A stretch of DNA of 64,000 nucleotides, from assembly GCA_004769085.1 (NCBI GenBank), contig DUDS01000015.1:1-64000 (forward strand). Direction: 5' to 3'. Shown piece by piece: positions 52,920 to 60,479 of the stretch. This DNA comes from Candidatus Melainabacteria bacterium SSGW_16. GTDB taxonomy: Bacteria > Cyanobacteriota > Vampirovibrionia > 2-02-FULL-35-15. The position numbers and the translations under genes are program-made. Position 1 is the stretch's first letter; the number at the start of each line of letters is the position of its first letter. The notes under the pieces were generated by a model that had not been told where the DNA came from, did not search any database, and saw nothing but the letters and a program-made list of their open reading frames with translations.

Positions 52920-54400
52920 TAGACAACTCCGACAGCATGTTTATCTTTTAATTTCTCAGAAAGGTTGCACACGCTTTCGAATGCATAAGCTGCATCCAGA
53001 AGAAGTTCTTCACTTAAAGAAGGTGCAGTTAACTGAAGTCCTATTGGCATATTTTTAGAATCAAATCCACACGGAACTGACACTGAGGGTAATCCAGCAA
53101 GGCTTGCAGGAATTGTTGCAATATCTGATAAATACATTGAAAGTGGATCATCTACTTTTGCACCAAGTTCAAATGCAGTTGTCGGACAGGTTGGGGTAAG
53201 AAGTAAATCAACTTTTTCAAAAGTATTCAGAAAATCCTGGGTAACAAGTTTTCTTACCTGCTGTGCCTTTTTATAGTAAGCATCATAATAACCAGAACTA
53301 AGAGCATAAGTCCCAAGCATAATTCTTCTTTTTACCTCAGGACCAAACCCGCTTTGACGGGTTTTTGTATACATTGGCAGTACTTCTTTTGCACCATCAG
53401 CCCTAAGCCCATACTTAACACCGTCATAACGGGCCAGATTAGAACTGGCTTCAGCAGTAGCAATAATATAATAAACAGGCAATGAATATTTTATGTTTGG
53501 TAGTGAAACTTCTACTACTTCAGCACCAAGATCCTTAAAAAGCCTTACTGATACTTCTATAGCTTTTTTTACTTCAGCATCAATGCCTTCCCCCATAAGT
53601 TCTTTTATTAATCCAATTTTCTTCCCTTTAACAGTATTAACATTCAGTCTGCTGATATAGTCCGGGACTTCCACATTTAAGGAAGTTGTGTCTTTAGGAT
53701 CATAACCACTGATAACCTGAAGTGTTAGCGCAGCATCATAAACATTTCTTGCAAAGGGACCTATTTGATCAAGGCTGCTTGCAAATGCAATTAAACCAAA
53801 TCTTGATACTCTGCCATATGTAGGCTTTAAACCAACCACCCCACAAAAACTAGCAGGTTGCCTTACAGATCCTCCTGTATCAGTACCCAGACTAATAGGT
53901 GTTTCCATAGAAGCCACACTCGCTGCCGATCCTCCGGAACTGCCACCTGGAACGGTATTTAGATTCCATGGATTTTTTGTTTTTTTAAATGCAGAATTTT
54001 CAGTCGAGCTGCCCATTGCAAACTCATCCATATTTGATTTAGCAAGGCATATTGCACCAGCATCCCATAATTTACCAGTGGCAGTCGCTTCATAAGGAGC
54101 AATGAAATTTTCAAGTATCTTCGAACCGCATGTAGCTGAAAATCCTTTTACACAAATCACATCTTTTATAACTATAGGAACCCCTGCAATAGGTCCCAGC
54201 TTTTCTCCCTTACTGATTCTTTTATCAAGTTCTTCAGCTTGTCTGTATGCCAGCTCCTTGGTCAGGGAAGTTAAAGCCTGAATTTTTGGTTCTATAAGTT
54301 CAATTTGTTTATAGAATGAATCAATAATTTCTTTTGCAGAAATCTCTTTATTTATAAAAAGTTTATTTATTTCTTTGGCTGATTTATTAATAATTGTCAT
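52919..54400 (-). CDS. gatA: Glutamyl-tRNA(Gln) amidotransferase subunit A
   Basis: The amidase subunit that supplies ammonia to convert Glu-tRNA(Gln) or Asp-tRNA(Asn). The 493-residue protein has the Ser-cis-Ser-Lys triad: Lys in GVPIVIKDVICVKG, cis-Ser in PGGSSGGSAASVA, nucleophile Ser in GTDTGGSVRQPASFCG. It also has KPTYGRVSRFGLIAFASSLDQIG, diagnostic for GatA. gatB and gatC are elsewhere. AAAGGACAA lies about 13 nt before the ATG. First gene of a three-gene unit with the 113-aa protein and the hydrolase. Confidence 0.96.
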   Translation of the reverse strand: MTIINKSAKEINKLFINKEISAKEIIDSFYKQIELIEPKIQALTSLTKELAYRQAEELDKRISKGEKLGPIAGVPIVIKDVICVKGFSATCGSKILENFIAPYEATATGKLWDAGAICLAKSNMDEFAMGSSTENSAFKKTKNPWNLNTVPGGSSGGSAASVASMETPISLGTDTGGSVRQPASFCGVVGLKPTYGRVSRFGLIAFASSLDQIGPFARNVYDAALTLQVISGYDPKDTTSLNVEVPDYISRLNVNTVKGKKIGLIKELMGEGIDAEVKKAIEVSVRLFKDLGAEVVEVSLPNIKYSLPVYYIIATAEASSNLARYDGVKYGLRADGAKEVLPMYTKTRQSGFGPEVKRRIMLGTYALSSGYYDAYYKKAQQVRKLVTQDFLNTFEKVDLLLTPTCPTTAFELGAKVDDPLSMYLSDIATIPASLAGLPSVSVPCGFDSKNMPIGLQLTAPSLSEELLLDAAYAFESVCNLSEKLKDKHAVGVV

Positions 54401-54482
54401 TTACTAATTGTCCTTTTAGTTAATTTATCTTAGATATATTCTAATGGTCAAGGAATAAATAGGTCCAACTATTTTTCAACAA

Positions 54483-54514
54483 AGGTTTTGTTCCACCTTT
54501 GGTGAACAAAACCT
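54483..54514. repeat. Strong hairpin between gatA and the histidine phosphatase gene
   Basis: AGGTTTTGTTCCACC and GGTGAACAAAACCT pair over 14 bp with one bulged C and a TTT loop. No T-run follows on either side, so it is not a standard terminator. It lies 20 bp upstream of the -10-like box of copy B of the shared leader. Confidence 0.75.
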
Positions 54515-54534
54515 GGAAACCATTAAAATTAGTA

Positions 54535-54587
54535 TACTATAAGTGCACTATGCAAAGGTGGCGAGTCTCATTATGAGCGAGCCACCT
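54535..54587 (+). promoter_or_regulatory. Structured leader element upstream of histidine phosphatase gene (copy B)
   Basis: -10-like TACTAT (54535-54540), then GCACTATGCAA, then hairpin 54556-54587 made of AGGTGGC, GAGTCTCATTATGAGCGA, GCCACCT. It ends 13 bp before the ATG. The interior is identical to the cysK copy, while three of the seven outer-stem pairs differ with full compensation (C-G to G-C, C-G to U-A, U-A to G-C), which supports a selected RNA or DNA hairpin. Confidence 0.7.
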
Positions 54588-54600
54588 GTGTAATAAAAAC

Positions 54601-55239
54601 ATGGATATTTTTCTTATAAGGCATGCTCAAAGTAAAGGAAATGAATTAAACATTGTCCAGGGTAAATCTGATAACGGATTATCTGATTTGGGAAAGGAGC
54701 AGGCAGAAAAATTAAGCAATCATTTTAACATAGGGGACCTTCATGCAATTTATTCAAGTGATTTAAGCAGAGCATTTTACACAGCAGAACCAACTGCAAA
54801 AAAACTTGGAATAGAAATCAAAAAAGATCCTGACCTACGTGAAGCAGATTTTGGTATATGGGAAGAACTTACATATGATGGGGTAAAAGAACAATACCCT
54901 AATGAACATTCAGCCTGGTTTTCAGATTATTATGCAAGACCTGAATGGTTTGAAAGCTTCGAGTCCCATTTTAAAAGAATAAAAAATGCTATGGGAAAAA
55001 TACTTAAAAACCATAGCATAGATGAAAAAGTTGCAGTTTTTACACATGGCGGCAGCATTAAAACACAAATAGGCTATTTTAACAATCTTACAGGATCAGA
55101 GTTGGCTCAGTTTGCAACAGTTAACTGCAGTCTTACTTTAATAAGATTTAATCCCACCCAGCATTATGAAAAAGGGAAACTAATTTATTATAATAAGATT
55201 GTAATTGATCCAATAACTCATAGGATGTTACAGCAATGA
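54601..55239 (+). CDS. Histidine phosphatase family protein (phosphoglycerate-mutase-like)
   Basis: A 212-residue branch 1 histidine phosphatase: FLIRHAQSKGNELNIVQGKSDNGLSDLGKEQAEKL with the phospho-accepting His9, IYSSDLSRAFYTAEPTAKKL, the acid Glu in LREADFGIWEEL, and FTHGGSIKTQIGYF with the second His. Members include phosphoglycerate mutases, alpha-ribazole phosphatases and broad phosphatases; the substrate is not determined. No Shine-Dalgarno is visible between the leader hairpin and the ATG, so initiation may depend on the structured leader. Confidence 0.92.
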   Translation: MDIFLIRHAQSKGNELNIVQGKSDNGLSDLGKEQAEKLSNHFNIGDLHAIYSSDLSRAFYTAEPTAKKLGIEIKKDPDLREADFGIWEELTYDGVKEQYPNEHSAWFSDYYARPEWFESFESHFKRIKNAMGKILKNHSIDEKVAVFTHGGSIKTQIGYFNNLTGSELAQFATVNCSLTLIRFNPTQHYEKGKLIYYNKIVIDPITHRMLQQ

Positions 55240-55302
55240 ATCGGATACAATCTTACTTTATAAGTAGTTTACTCGGCAGTGTTGTCCTAGGTAGGCAGTA
55301 AC

Positions 55303-55524
55303 ATGAACGAATTAAATCTAGATGCAGAAAGTATAACCAGGAATAAAAGTTATGATGCACTGGATCATCTGCACCACCTTTTAAAAGTAGGCTGGCCACC
55401 TGAAAGCAATCTGATTAAAAAATTTCTTACAGGAAACAATCTCACAACCACTGATTTAAATAATGTCTTATCAAAAATAACCGAATCAAACAGTAAAGAG
55501 TGCTGTACAGAAAGGCATAGCTGA
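55303..55524 (+). CDS. Small hypothetical protein (73 aa)
   Basis: A 73-residue soluble protein (SYDALDHLHHLLKVGWPPES, FLTGNNLTTTDLNNVLSK) with a terminal CC pair. AGGTAGGCAG precedes the ATG at a usable distance. No family recognised. Confidence 0.6.
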   Translation: MNELNLDAESITRNKSYDALDHLHHLLKVGWPPESNLIKKFLTGNNLTTTDLNNVLSKITESNSKECCTERHS

Positions 55525-55634
55525 CTGAGATTCGAGAGTAAATATAGTGTGAAATACGCTTTATGTCAGGGTTTTGCATTATATTTTTGTTTTTTATATA
55601 ATTAAATGGTTTAAAGTAGAACAGGACTAAACCA

Positions 55635-55814
55635 ATGGCTAAAAAGAAAGATCGTGTAATAGTTACTTTGGAGTGTACAGAAGCTAAAAAAGAAGGTAAA
55701 CCACCTTCCAGGTATACAACTTCAAAAAACAAAAGAAACCAGACCGAAAGAATAGAACTTAAAAAATATAATCCATATCTTAGAAGGTATACACTCCATA
55801 AAGAAATTAAATAA
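55635..55814 (+). CDS. rpmG: 50S ribosomal protein L33
   Basis: Fifty-nine residues: [53 protein letters not shown]. This is the normal L33 pattern. Only one Cys remains, so the two CxxC zinc motifs are missing; it is the zinc-independent (C-) form. The next gene begins 15 bp on. Confidence 0.95.
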   Translation: MAKKKDRVIVTLECTEAKKEGKPPSRYTTSKNKRNQTERIELKKYNPYLRRYTLHKEIK

Positions 55815-55829
55815 AAAGGAGTAAAACCT

Positions 55830-57746
55830 GTGGCATTTAAAGAGTGGATTTACTCCTTTAAAAGAACTGCAAGGGTAATTATTGATGCTTCCCTTTTTGG
55901 CATATCACTTGCAATCTCATACAAATTAAGACTTGAACATGATATCTCTCTCACCACACAAAGTTGGTACTGGTCTTATCAGTTACCCTTTGTAATTAGC
56001 TTTGTGGTTTTTCTCAGAACAGCTTCACTATTTTTATTCCAGATTTATAGCAAAATGTGGAGATATACAGAAATTGGAGAAATTGCAGAACTTACAAAAC
56101 CAATTGTTTTTTCATCCATAATTCTTTCAATACCAAGAATACTTGGCTTATCAGCCCAAGATCATATTTTTGTAGTTCCTGTAAGTGTAATTATTATTGA
56201 TTCCTCATTAAGCCTGATTTTCCTATCAATAGCAAGGCTACTCAGGAAATGGCAGATTACATACAGGACATACAGAAAAAGACAAAAAACAAGCAAAACA
56301 AAAACAAAGAAAAGAACACTTCTGATAGGTGCCGGACAGGCAGCTCTTGAGCTTGCAAGAAAGGTTATACAACACCCTGAGTTAGATATTGAAATAGTTT
56401 GTGCCTTAGATGATGCACAAAGAAAACAAAATATTAAAATCATCAATGATCTAAGAGTAGTAGGACTAATCAGTGAAATAAAAAACAAAGTAAAAGAACA
56501 TGATATTGAACAAATTATAATAGCAATTCCTTCTTTGCCTCCAAAAGAACTAAGAGAAATTATTGAGCTTTGTCATTCCACAAATCTTGAAACAAAAATT
56601 ATTCCTGGCGTTGATCAGCTGGCTGATGGAAAAGTAACGGTAGAACAGTTAAGGAAAGTAAGCCTTGAAGATCTTCTTGGAAGGGAACCAGTAGATTTAT
56701 CAATTCCTGAAGTTGCAAATTTTATAAACAATAAAACTGTTCTTATAACAGGCGCAGGAGGATCAATTGGAAGTGAGCTTACAAAACAGCTAGTGAAAAG
56801 CTTTTCACCAAAGAATGTCTACATTCTAGGCAGGGGTGAAAACAGCATATTTCAACTAATACAAGAACTCAAATGCATTACAGGAGTTAAATTTACTCCA
56901 ATAATTTGTGATATAAGAAATTACAAATCACTATATCAGCAGATACTGAAAGCCTCTCCAGATGTGGTTTTTCACGCTGCAGCACATAAACATGTTCCTC
57001 TTATGGAAGATCATCCCGTTGAAGCATATGAAAACAATGTAATAGGCACAAAAAATATTGCTGAAATTGCAGGTATTTTAAACATCCAGACATTTGTAAA
57101 CATTTCAACAGATAAAGCAGTTAATCCCCAAAGCATTCTTGGCTTTACGAAAAGGCTTGCTGAACTAGTAGTAAATTCACTTGCAGTCAAATATTCTAAG
57201 ACCAGATATATCTCAGTAAGATTTGGAAATGTAATTGGTTCTAGAGGAAGCGTTATTCCCATATGGGAAATGCAGCTAAAAAATAATTTACCCGTGACGG
57301 TCACCGACAAAAATGCTTATAGATATTTTATGACACTTACTGAGTCTGCACAGCTTGTTATTAAAGCCGGCGCTACTGGAAAATCATCAGAAATAATGGT
57401 TCTTGATATGGGAAGTGAAGTAAACATTCATGAGCTTGCAAAAGACTTTATAAGGCTAGCAGGTTACGACCTAGATCAAATAAAAATTAACTTTACCGGG
57501 CTTAGACCGGGTGAAAAGCTAAGGGAAGAACTTGTAGGCTACTATGAAGGAACAAATACTACAAAATATAAAAAGATTCTTGTAATTAATTCAAATAACC
57601 CTGCTTCAGAGCTTATTACCAAAGCTATTGAAAGGCTGGATAAGACACTTAATGATATAGATGATGAATCCTTCAGGAAATTACTGTCTGAAGAAGTAAA
57701 AAAACTAAATAACATAGAAAAATTAGCACCTGCACAGGTTCTTTAA
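55830..57746 (+). CDS. Membrane-bound nucleoside-diphosphate-sugar epimerase/dehydratase (CapD/PglF/WbpM type)
   Basis: A 638-residue protein. N-terminal membrane helices (about 15-35, 48-75, 85-115) precede a first Rossmann-like CoA-binding domain (LLIGAGQAALELARKVIQ), then the SDR domain (VLITGAGGSIGSELTKQL, HAAAHKHVPLMEDHPVEAYENNVIGT, STDKAVNPQSILGFTKRLAE, LRPGEKLREEL). Members convert UDP-GlcNAc to 4-keto-6-deoxy sugars for surface glycans. The site normally MGxTK reads LGFTK. It starts with GTG 55830; AAAGGAG lies 8 nt upstream. Confidence 0.93.
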   Translation: MAFKEWIYSFKRTARVIIDASLFGISLAISYKLRLEHDISLTTQSWYWSYQLPFVISFVVFLRTASLFLFQIYSKMWRYTEIGEIAELTKPIVFSSIILSIPRILGLSAQDHIFVVPVSVIIIDSSLSLIFLSIARLLRKWQITYRTYRKRQKTSKTKTKKRTLLIGAGQAALELARKVIQHPELDIEIVCALDDAQRKQNIKIINDLRVVGLISEIKNKVKEHDIEQIIIAIPSLPPKELREIIELCHSTNLETKIIPGVDQLADGKVTVEQLRKVSLEDLLGREPVDLSIPEVANFINNKTVLITGAGGSIGSELTKQLVKSFSPKNVYILGRGENSIFQLIQELKCITGVKFTPIICDIRNYKSLYQQILKASPDVVFHAAAHKHVPLMEDHPVEAYENNVIGTKNIAEIAGILNIQTFVNISTDKAVNPQSILGFTKRLAELVVNSLAVKYSKTRYISVRFGNVIGSRGSVIPIWEMQLKNNLPVTVTDKNAYRYFMTLTESAQLVIKAGATGKSSEIMVLDMGSEVNIHELAKDFIRLAGYDLDQIKINFTGLRPGEKLREELVGYYEGTNTTKYKKILVINSNNPASELITKAIERLDKTLNDIDDESFRKLLSEEVKKLNNIEKLAPAQVL

Positions 57747-57758
57747 AAACCATAGAGA

Positions 57759-57872
57759 TTATGCACTTTTTGCAAGTACTTTAACTTTAAGCCTGGCTAG
57801 CTTATTTTTCTTCTGTTTCCTTTTAAGAACCTTCTGTGATCTCTTCATTCCTTTTTGTTGTTTATTTCTCAT
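57759..57872 (-). CDS. Very small basic protein (37 aa)
   Basis: A 37-residue frame starting MRNKQQKGMKRSQKVLKRK, followed by KKNKLARLKVKVLAKSA. Over a third of residues are Lys or Arg, so it should bind RNA or another polyanion, like the smallest ribosomal proteins, but I cannot match it to one. It starts 5 nt after the stop of the cohesin-like gene and could be coupled; AAAGG is about 14 nt upstream. Confidence 0.55.
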   Translation of the reverse strand: MRNKQQKGMKRSQKVLKRKQKKNKLARLKVKVLAKSA

Positions 57873-57877
57873 AATGA

Positions 57878-58780
57878 TTAATCAGCCTTTACTATATCAA
57901 CCTTTGCCACGGTAATAACTTGTGGATTAATGCTTACAATCGGACCTCTTACAAGCGCAGTATGCCCTTTCTGGGGAATTGCAATAGCAAATTTTGCCTT
58001 CCCAACTGCTCTGGCAACAAGATCAACATCAACAGCAAAATCCTTTTCTGCTTCAGGAGTTAAAATAATTTCCACACCTGGACCACCTTCATGCAGAGAG
58101 CCTGAACCAAATGTTTTTACTGAAACCCCCTGTGCTACAACTGCATGACCAAATGATTCATCCAAATCAACAGCAGTCTTATCAAAGATAACAGGAATAA
58201 AAATTGTTTCTTCAACTTGTACTGGTCTTTTTATATTAATTGAAAGCTTATTGCTGCTAAGGAGCAGTTTTTTCTTGCCCTTTTCAACCTTTTGAGAAAC
58301 TTCTACCTCATCTTTATTATCAGTAAAAGTTATAGAAATATCTTTATTAATTACTGTGCCTCTTGCAAGCAATGCCGGCTCATCTGCTACTTTTACCAAA
58401 GATACTTCTGTCTGACCATCTCCAACCGGTTTTAGAAAAACTTTTAAAGTAAGGCTTGGAGGAAGTCCTTTATCATCAAATTTAAGCAACCCAATCCCTG
58501 TACCAACTTTATCTTTTGATGTAGAAGCTACAGCAAGTATATTCTGGCTGGATACATCTTCTAAAGCTACTTTATCAAAATCAAGAATCTTTGTATCAAT
58601 TTTTATAGGTACAAATAATGTCTGCTGACCAGTAGGAATATTATCAATTTTTACCTCAAGGGAATACTTCGATGATGAAATCTTGACTAATGGTTTTGAC
58701 TTATTGGGTGAATCTTCAGCAGATACAATTAAAGTCATTGAAACCATTAAAAATAAAAGAGTTAAAAGTAGTTTTTTCAT
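57878..58780 (-). CDS. Secreted protein with two cohesin-like domains (300 aa)
   Basis: I start at ATG 58780 (TGAGGA 6 nt upstream); the frame extends to 58804. Signal peptide MKKLLLTLLFLMVSMTLIVSA. Two similar beta-sandwich units follow, about 30-145 and 170-290. Unit 1 has IDNIPTGQQTLFVPIKIDTKILDFDKVAL and unit 2 has VEETIFIPVIFDKTAVDLDES, the Ca-independent strand pattern of cohesin-type folds. The first domain of the next gene (PSGTNGLAVAVTVDTSVV) is of the same type. Probably surface-exposed; partners unknown. Confidence 0.75.
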   Translation of the reverse strand: MKKLLLTLLFLMVSMTLIVSAEDSPNKSKPLVKISSSKYSLEVKIDNIPTGQQTLFVPIKIDTKILDFDKVALEDVSSQNILAVASTSKDKVGTGIGLLKFDDKGLPPSLTLKVFLKPVGDGQTEVSLVKVADEPALLARGTVINKDISITFTDNKDEVEVSQKVEKGKKKLLLSSNKLSINIKRPVQVEETIFIPVIFDKTAVDLDESFGHAVVAQGVSVKTFGSGSLHEGGPGVEIILTPEAEKDFAVDVDLVARAVGKAKFAIAIPQKGHTALVRGPIVSINPQVITVAKVDIVKAD

Positions 58781-58867
58781 AATTATCCTCACTTTAAAAA
58801 CCATTCTAGCAAAATATAAAAAGCAATTTACTATATTTCTGACTATAAATAATTAGGAATTCAAGCA

Positions 58868-58899
58868 TAAAAAAAGGCGCATCTGATGATGCGCCTTTT
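58868..58899 (-). terminator. Intrinsic terminator of the 463-aa surface-protein gene
   Basis: AAAAGGCGCATC and GATGCGCCTTTT pair over 12 bp with loop TGAT. The minus-strand reading ends in a T-run, downstream of the gene at 58943. Confidence 0.9.
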
Positions 58900-58942
58900 A
58901 AACCAGTAAAGCTAAAGGTAAAGTTATTTTACCCTTAAGATT

Positions 58943-60334
58943 TTACTCAAGCAATGGACGTGAACAGGCTCCTTTTACGGAAATTTTCGCTGCACCTGTA
59001 CCACCAGCAGTGGATACATTTACAAAACTTCCGTCTGGAATACAGTCATCAGCAGAGAATTTAACAACTACTTTGTTTTTCTTTGCTTTTAAGCCCTCTA
59101 TTATACGAGTGCTAGACTCTGGTATTACTACTGTAGTAGCACGTTTGAGGTTCTTACCCCTAATTATAAGTTTTGCTGGTACATTATTCTTTGCATTAGC
59201 TTTCCTTACTTTTGGAGTTTTACCTGAACCTGAGCCAACTGTTACTGTGCCAAGGTCAACTGTCGTTGAACCATTTACAACCAGTGACAGATCTAAGTTA
59301 CCACTTGCTGGTAAGTCAACAATTGCTATACCTACAGTTGAGCCACTATCAAAAGTAACAGGATTACCATTTAATGTAGCTGATAGGCTTCCCATTGCTC
59401 CACTTACTCCAAATGCAAATGCTGCTTTTCCAGGACCTGTAACAGAATTTGGACCAAGCAATGTAAATGTTCCTAAATCTGTTTGGGCTGAATTTGAGTT
59501 AGTTACTGTTGTTGGATCAACTGTAACTAAAACTGCTGTTGTAATGTCATTTCCACCAGATGCTTCTACTTTGCTTACGCTGATTGTAGAAGTACCTGCT
59601 TGTGTGCCAGCCTTTAGCATGCCGGTAATTACTGCTCTATTATCAGTAATAGCGCCATCCCATACAACAGTTAAGACATTAGACGCAGTGTTCACATCTG
59701 TTAGTAATTGGGTTGCACCAGTACCCATAAATGTAACTCCGGAATCTAATTGGACTACATTTGGATTGCTGAATGAAATTGTAACGTTTAATGCGTTTGT
59801 GGCTGCTAATGCATCACCGTCAATTGTTACTGTAAAGGTATCAGCACTAAGGTTTCCACCAGGACCACCAGTAGAACTGCTTGAGCTTGATGATGAGCTG
59901 GAACCAACTGTTACTGAGTTTACATCAACAGTTGCTGATGCCCCTGTAATTGGTGTACCGCCAAGCATATCCAGTACCTGACCAACAGCAACTGAGGATG
60001 TGCCTGCAGTTACTCCAGTAAATGGAACTGTAATTGTAAAGCTTGCTGGTAATTCACCACTTGTACTAATAATTCCTACGCCTTCTGACATACTCCCTAC
60101 AACTGCTAATGCACCGCTTACACTGCTTGATGCAGATGAGTTAAGTGTTACAACGGAAGTATCAACCGTCACTGCTACAGCAAGCCCATTTGTACCACTA
60201 GGTACACCACTTACTGTAATTACCGCTTCTGAAGGTGTTGCTGTTTGTGCTTTTGCAGCTGGTACTTGATTTATTAGATACAGACCAACTAAAAGCAACA
60301 TAACCACCACACCTGAAGTTGCTCTTTTTATCAT
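58943..60334 (-). CDS. Secreted cohesin-like/IPT-like surface protein (463 aa)
   Basis: Start ATG 60334, since GGTGGAGG lies just upstream. Signal peptide MIKRATSGVVVMLLLVGLY with cleavage near AKAQ. Then a cohesin-like unit (ITVSGVPSGTNGLAVAVTVD, to about 145), a Ser-rich linker (GSSSSSSSSSS), and a second cohesin-like unit (FTVTIDGDALAATNALNVTISFS). Further beta-rich parts and a basic C-terminal IPT/TIG-like unit follow (PAKLIIRGKNLKRATTVVIPE, DGSFVNVSTAGGTG). Base composition is richer in GC than the neighbouring housekeeping genes. Likely an envelope or S-layer-associated protein. Confidence 0.75.
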   Translation of the reverse strand: MIKRATSGVVVMLLLVGLYLINQVPAAKAQTATPSEAVITVSGVPSGTNGLAVAVTVDTSVVTLNSSASSSVSGALAVVGSMSEGVGIISTSGELPASFTITVPFTGVTAGTSSVAVGQVLDMLGGTPITGASATVDVNSVTVGSSSSSSSSSSTGGPGGNLSADTFTVTIDGDALAATNALNVTISFSNPNVVQLDSGVTFMGTGATQLLTDVNTASNVLTVVWDGAITDNRAVITGMLKAGTQAGTSTISVSKVEASGGNDITTAVLVTVDPTTVTNSNSAQTDLGTFTLLGPNSVTGPGKAAFAFGVSGAMGSLSATLNGNPVTFDSGSTVGIAIVDLPASGNLDLSLVVNGSTTVDLGTVTVGSGSGKTPKVRKANAKNNVPAKLIIRGKNLKRATTVVIPESSTRIIEGLKAKKNKVVVKFSADDCIPDGSFVNVSTAGGTGAAKISVKGACSRPLLE

Positions 60335-60430
60335 TTTATTTTCCTCCACCCTTTCCTAAACCACTAAACTTTTTTTGGTTAAAACTTTTTTATTACTATT
60401 TTATTTTCTATATATTATTTATTTAATCTG

Positions 60431-60458
60431 AAAAGAGGCCCCCGTTGCCGGGGGCCTC
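60431..60458 (-). terminator. Intrinsic terminator of the large surface-protein gene
   Basis: GAGGCCCCCG and CGGGGGCCTC form a perfect 10-bp GC-rich stem with a TTGC loop. The minus strand continues with TTTT. It lies 22 bp after the stop at 60480. Confidence 0.93.
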
Positions 60459-60479
60459 AAGATTTAGAGGATCTTAGCC

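Noticed and set aside
51946-54587. The inverted hairpin copies as ends of a composite transposon
   Set aside because: No transposase or target duplication is seen, both copies keep the same orientation relative to their downstream gene, and the stems covary, which suits a leader element better.
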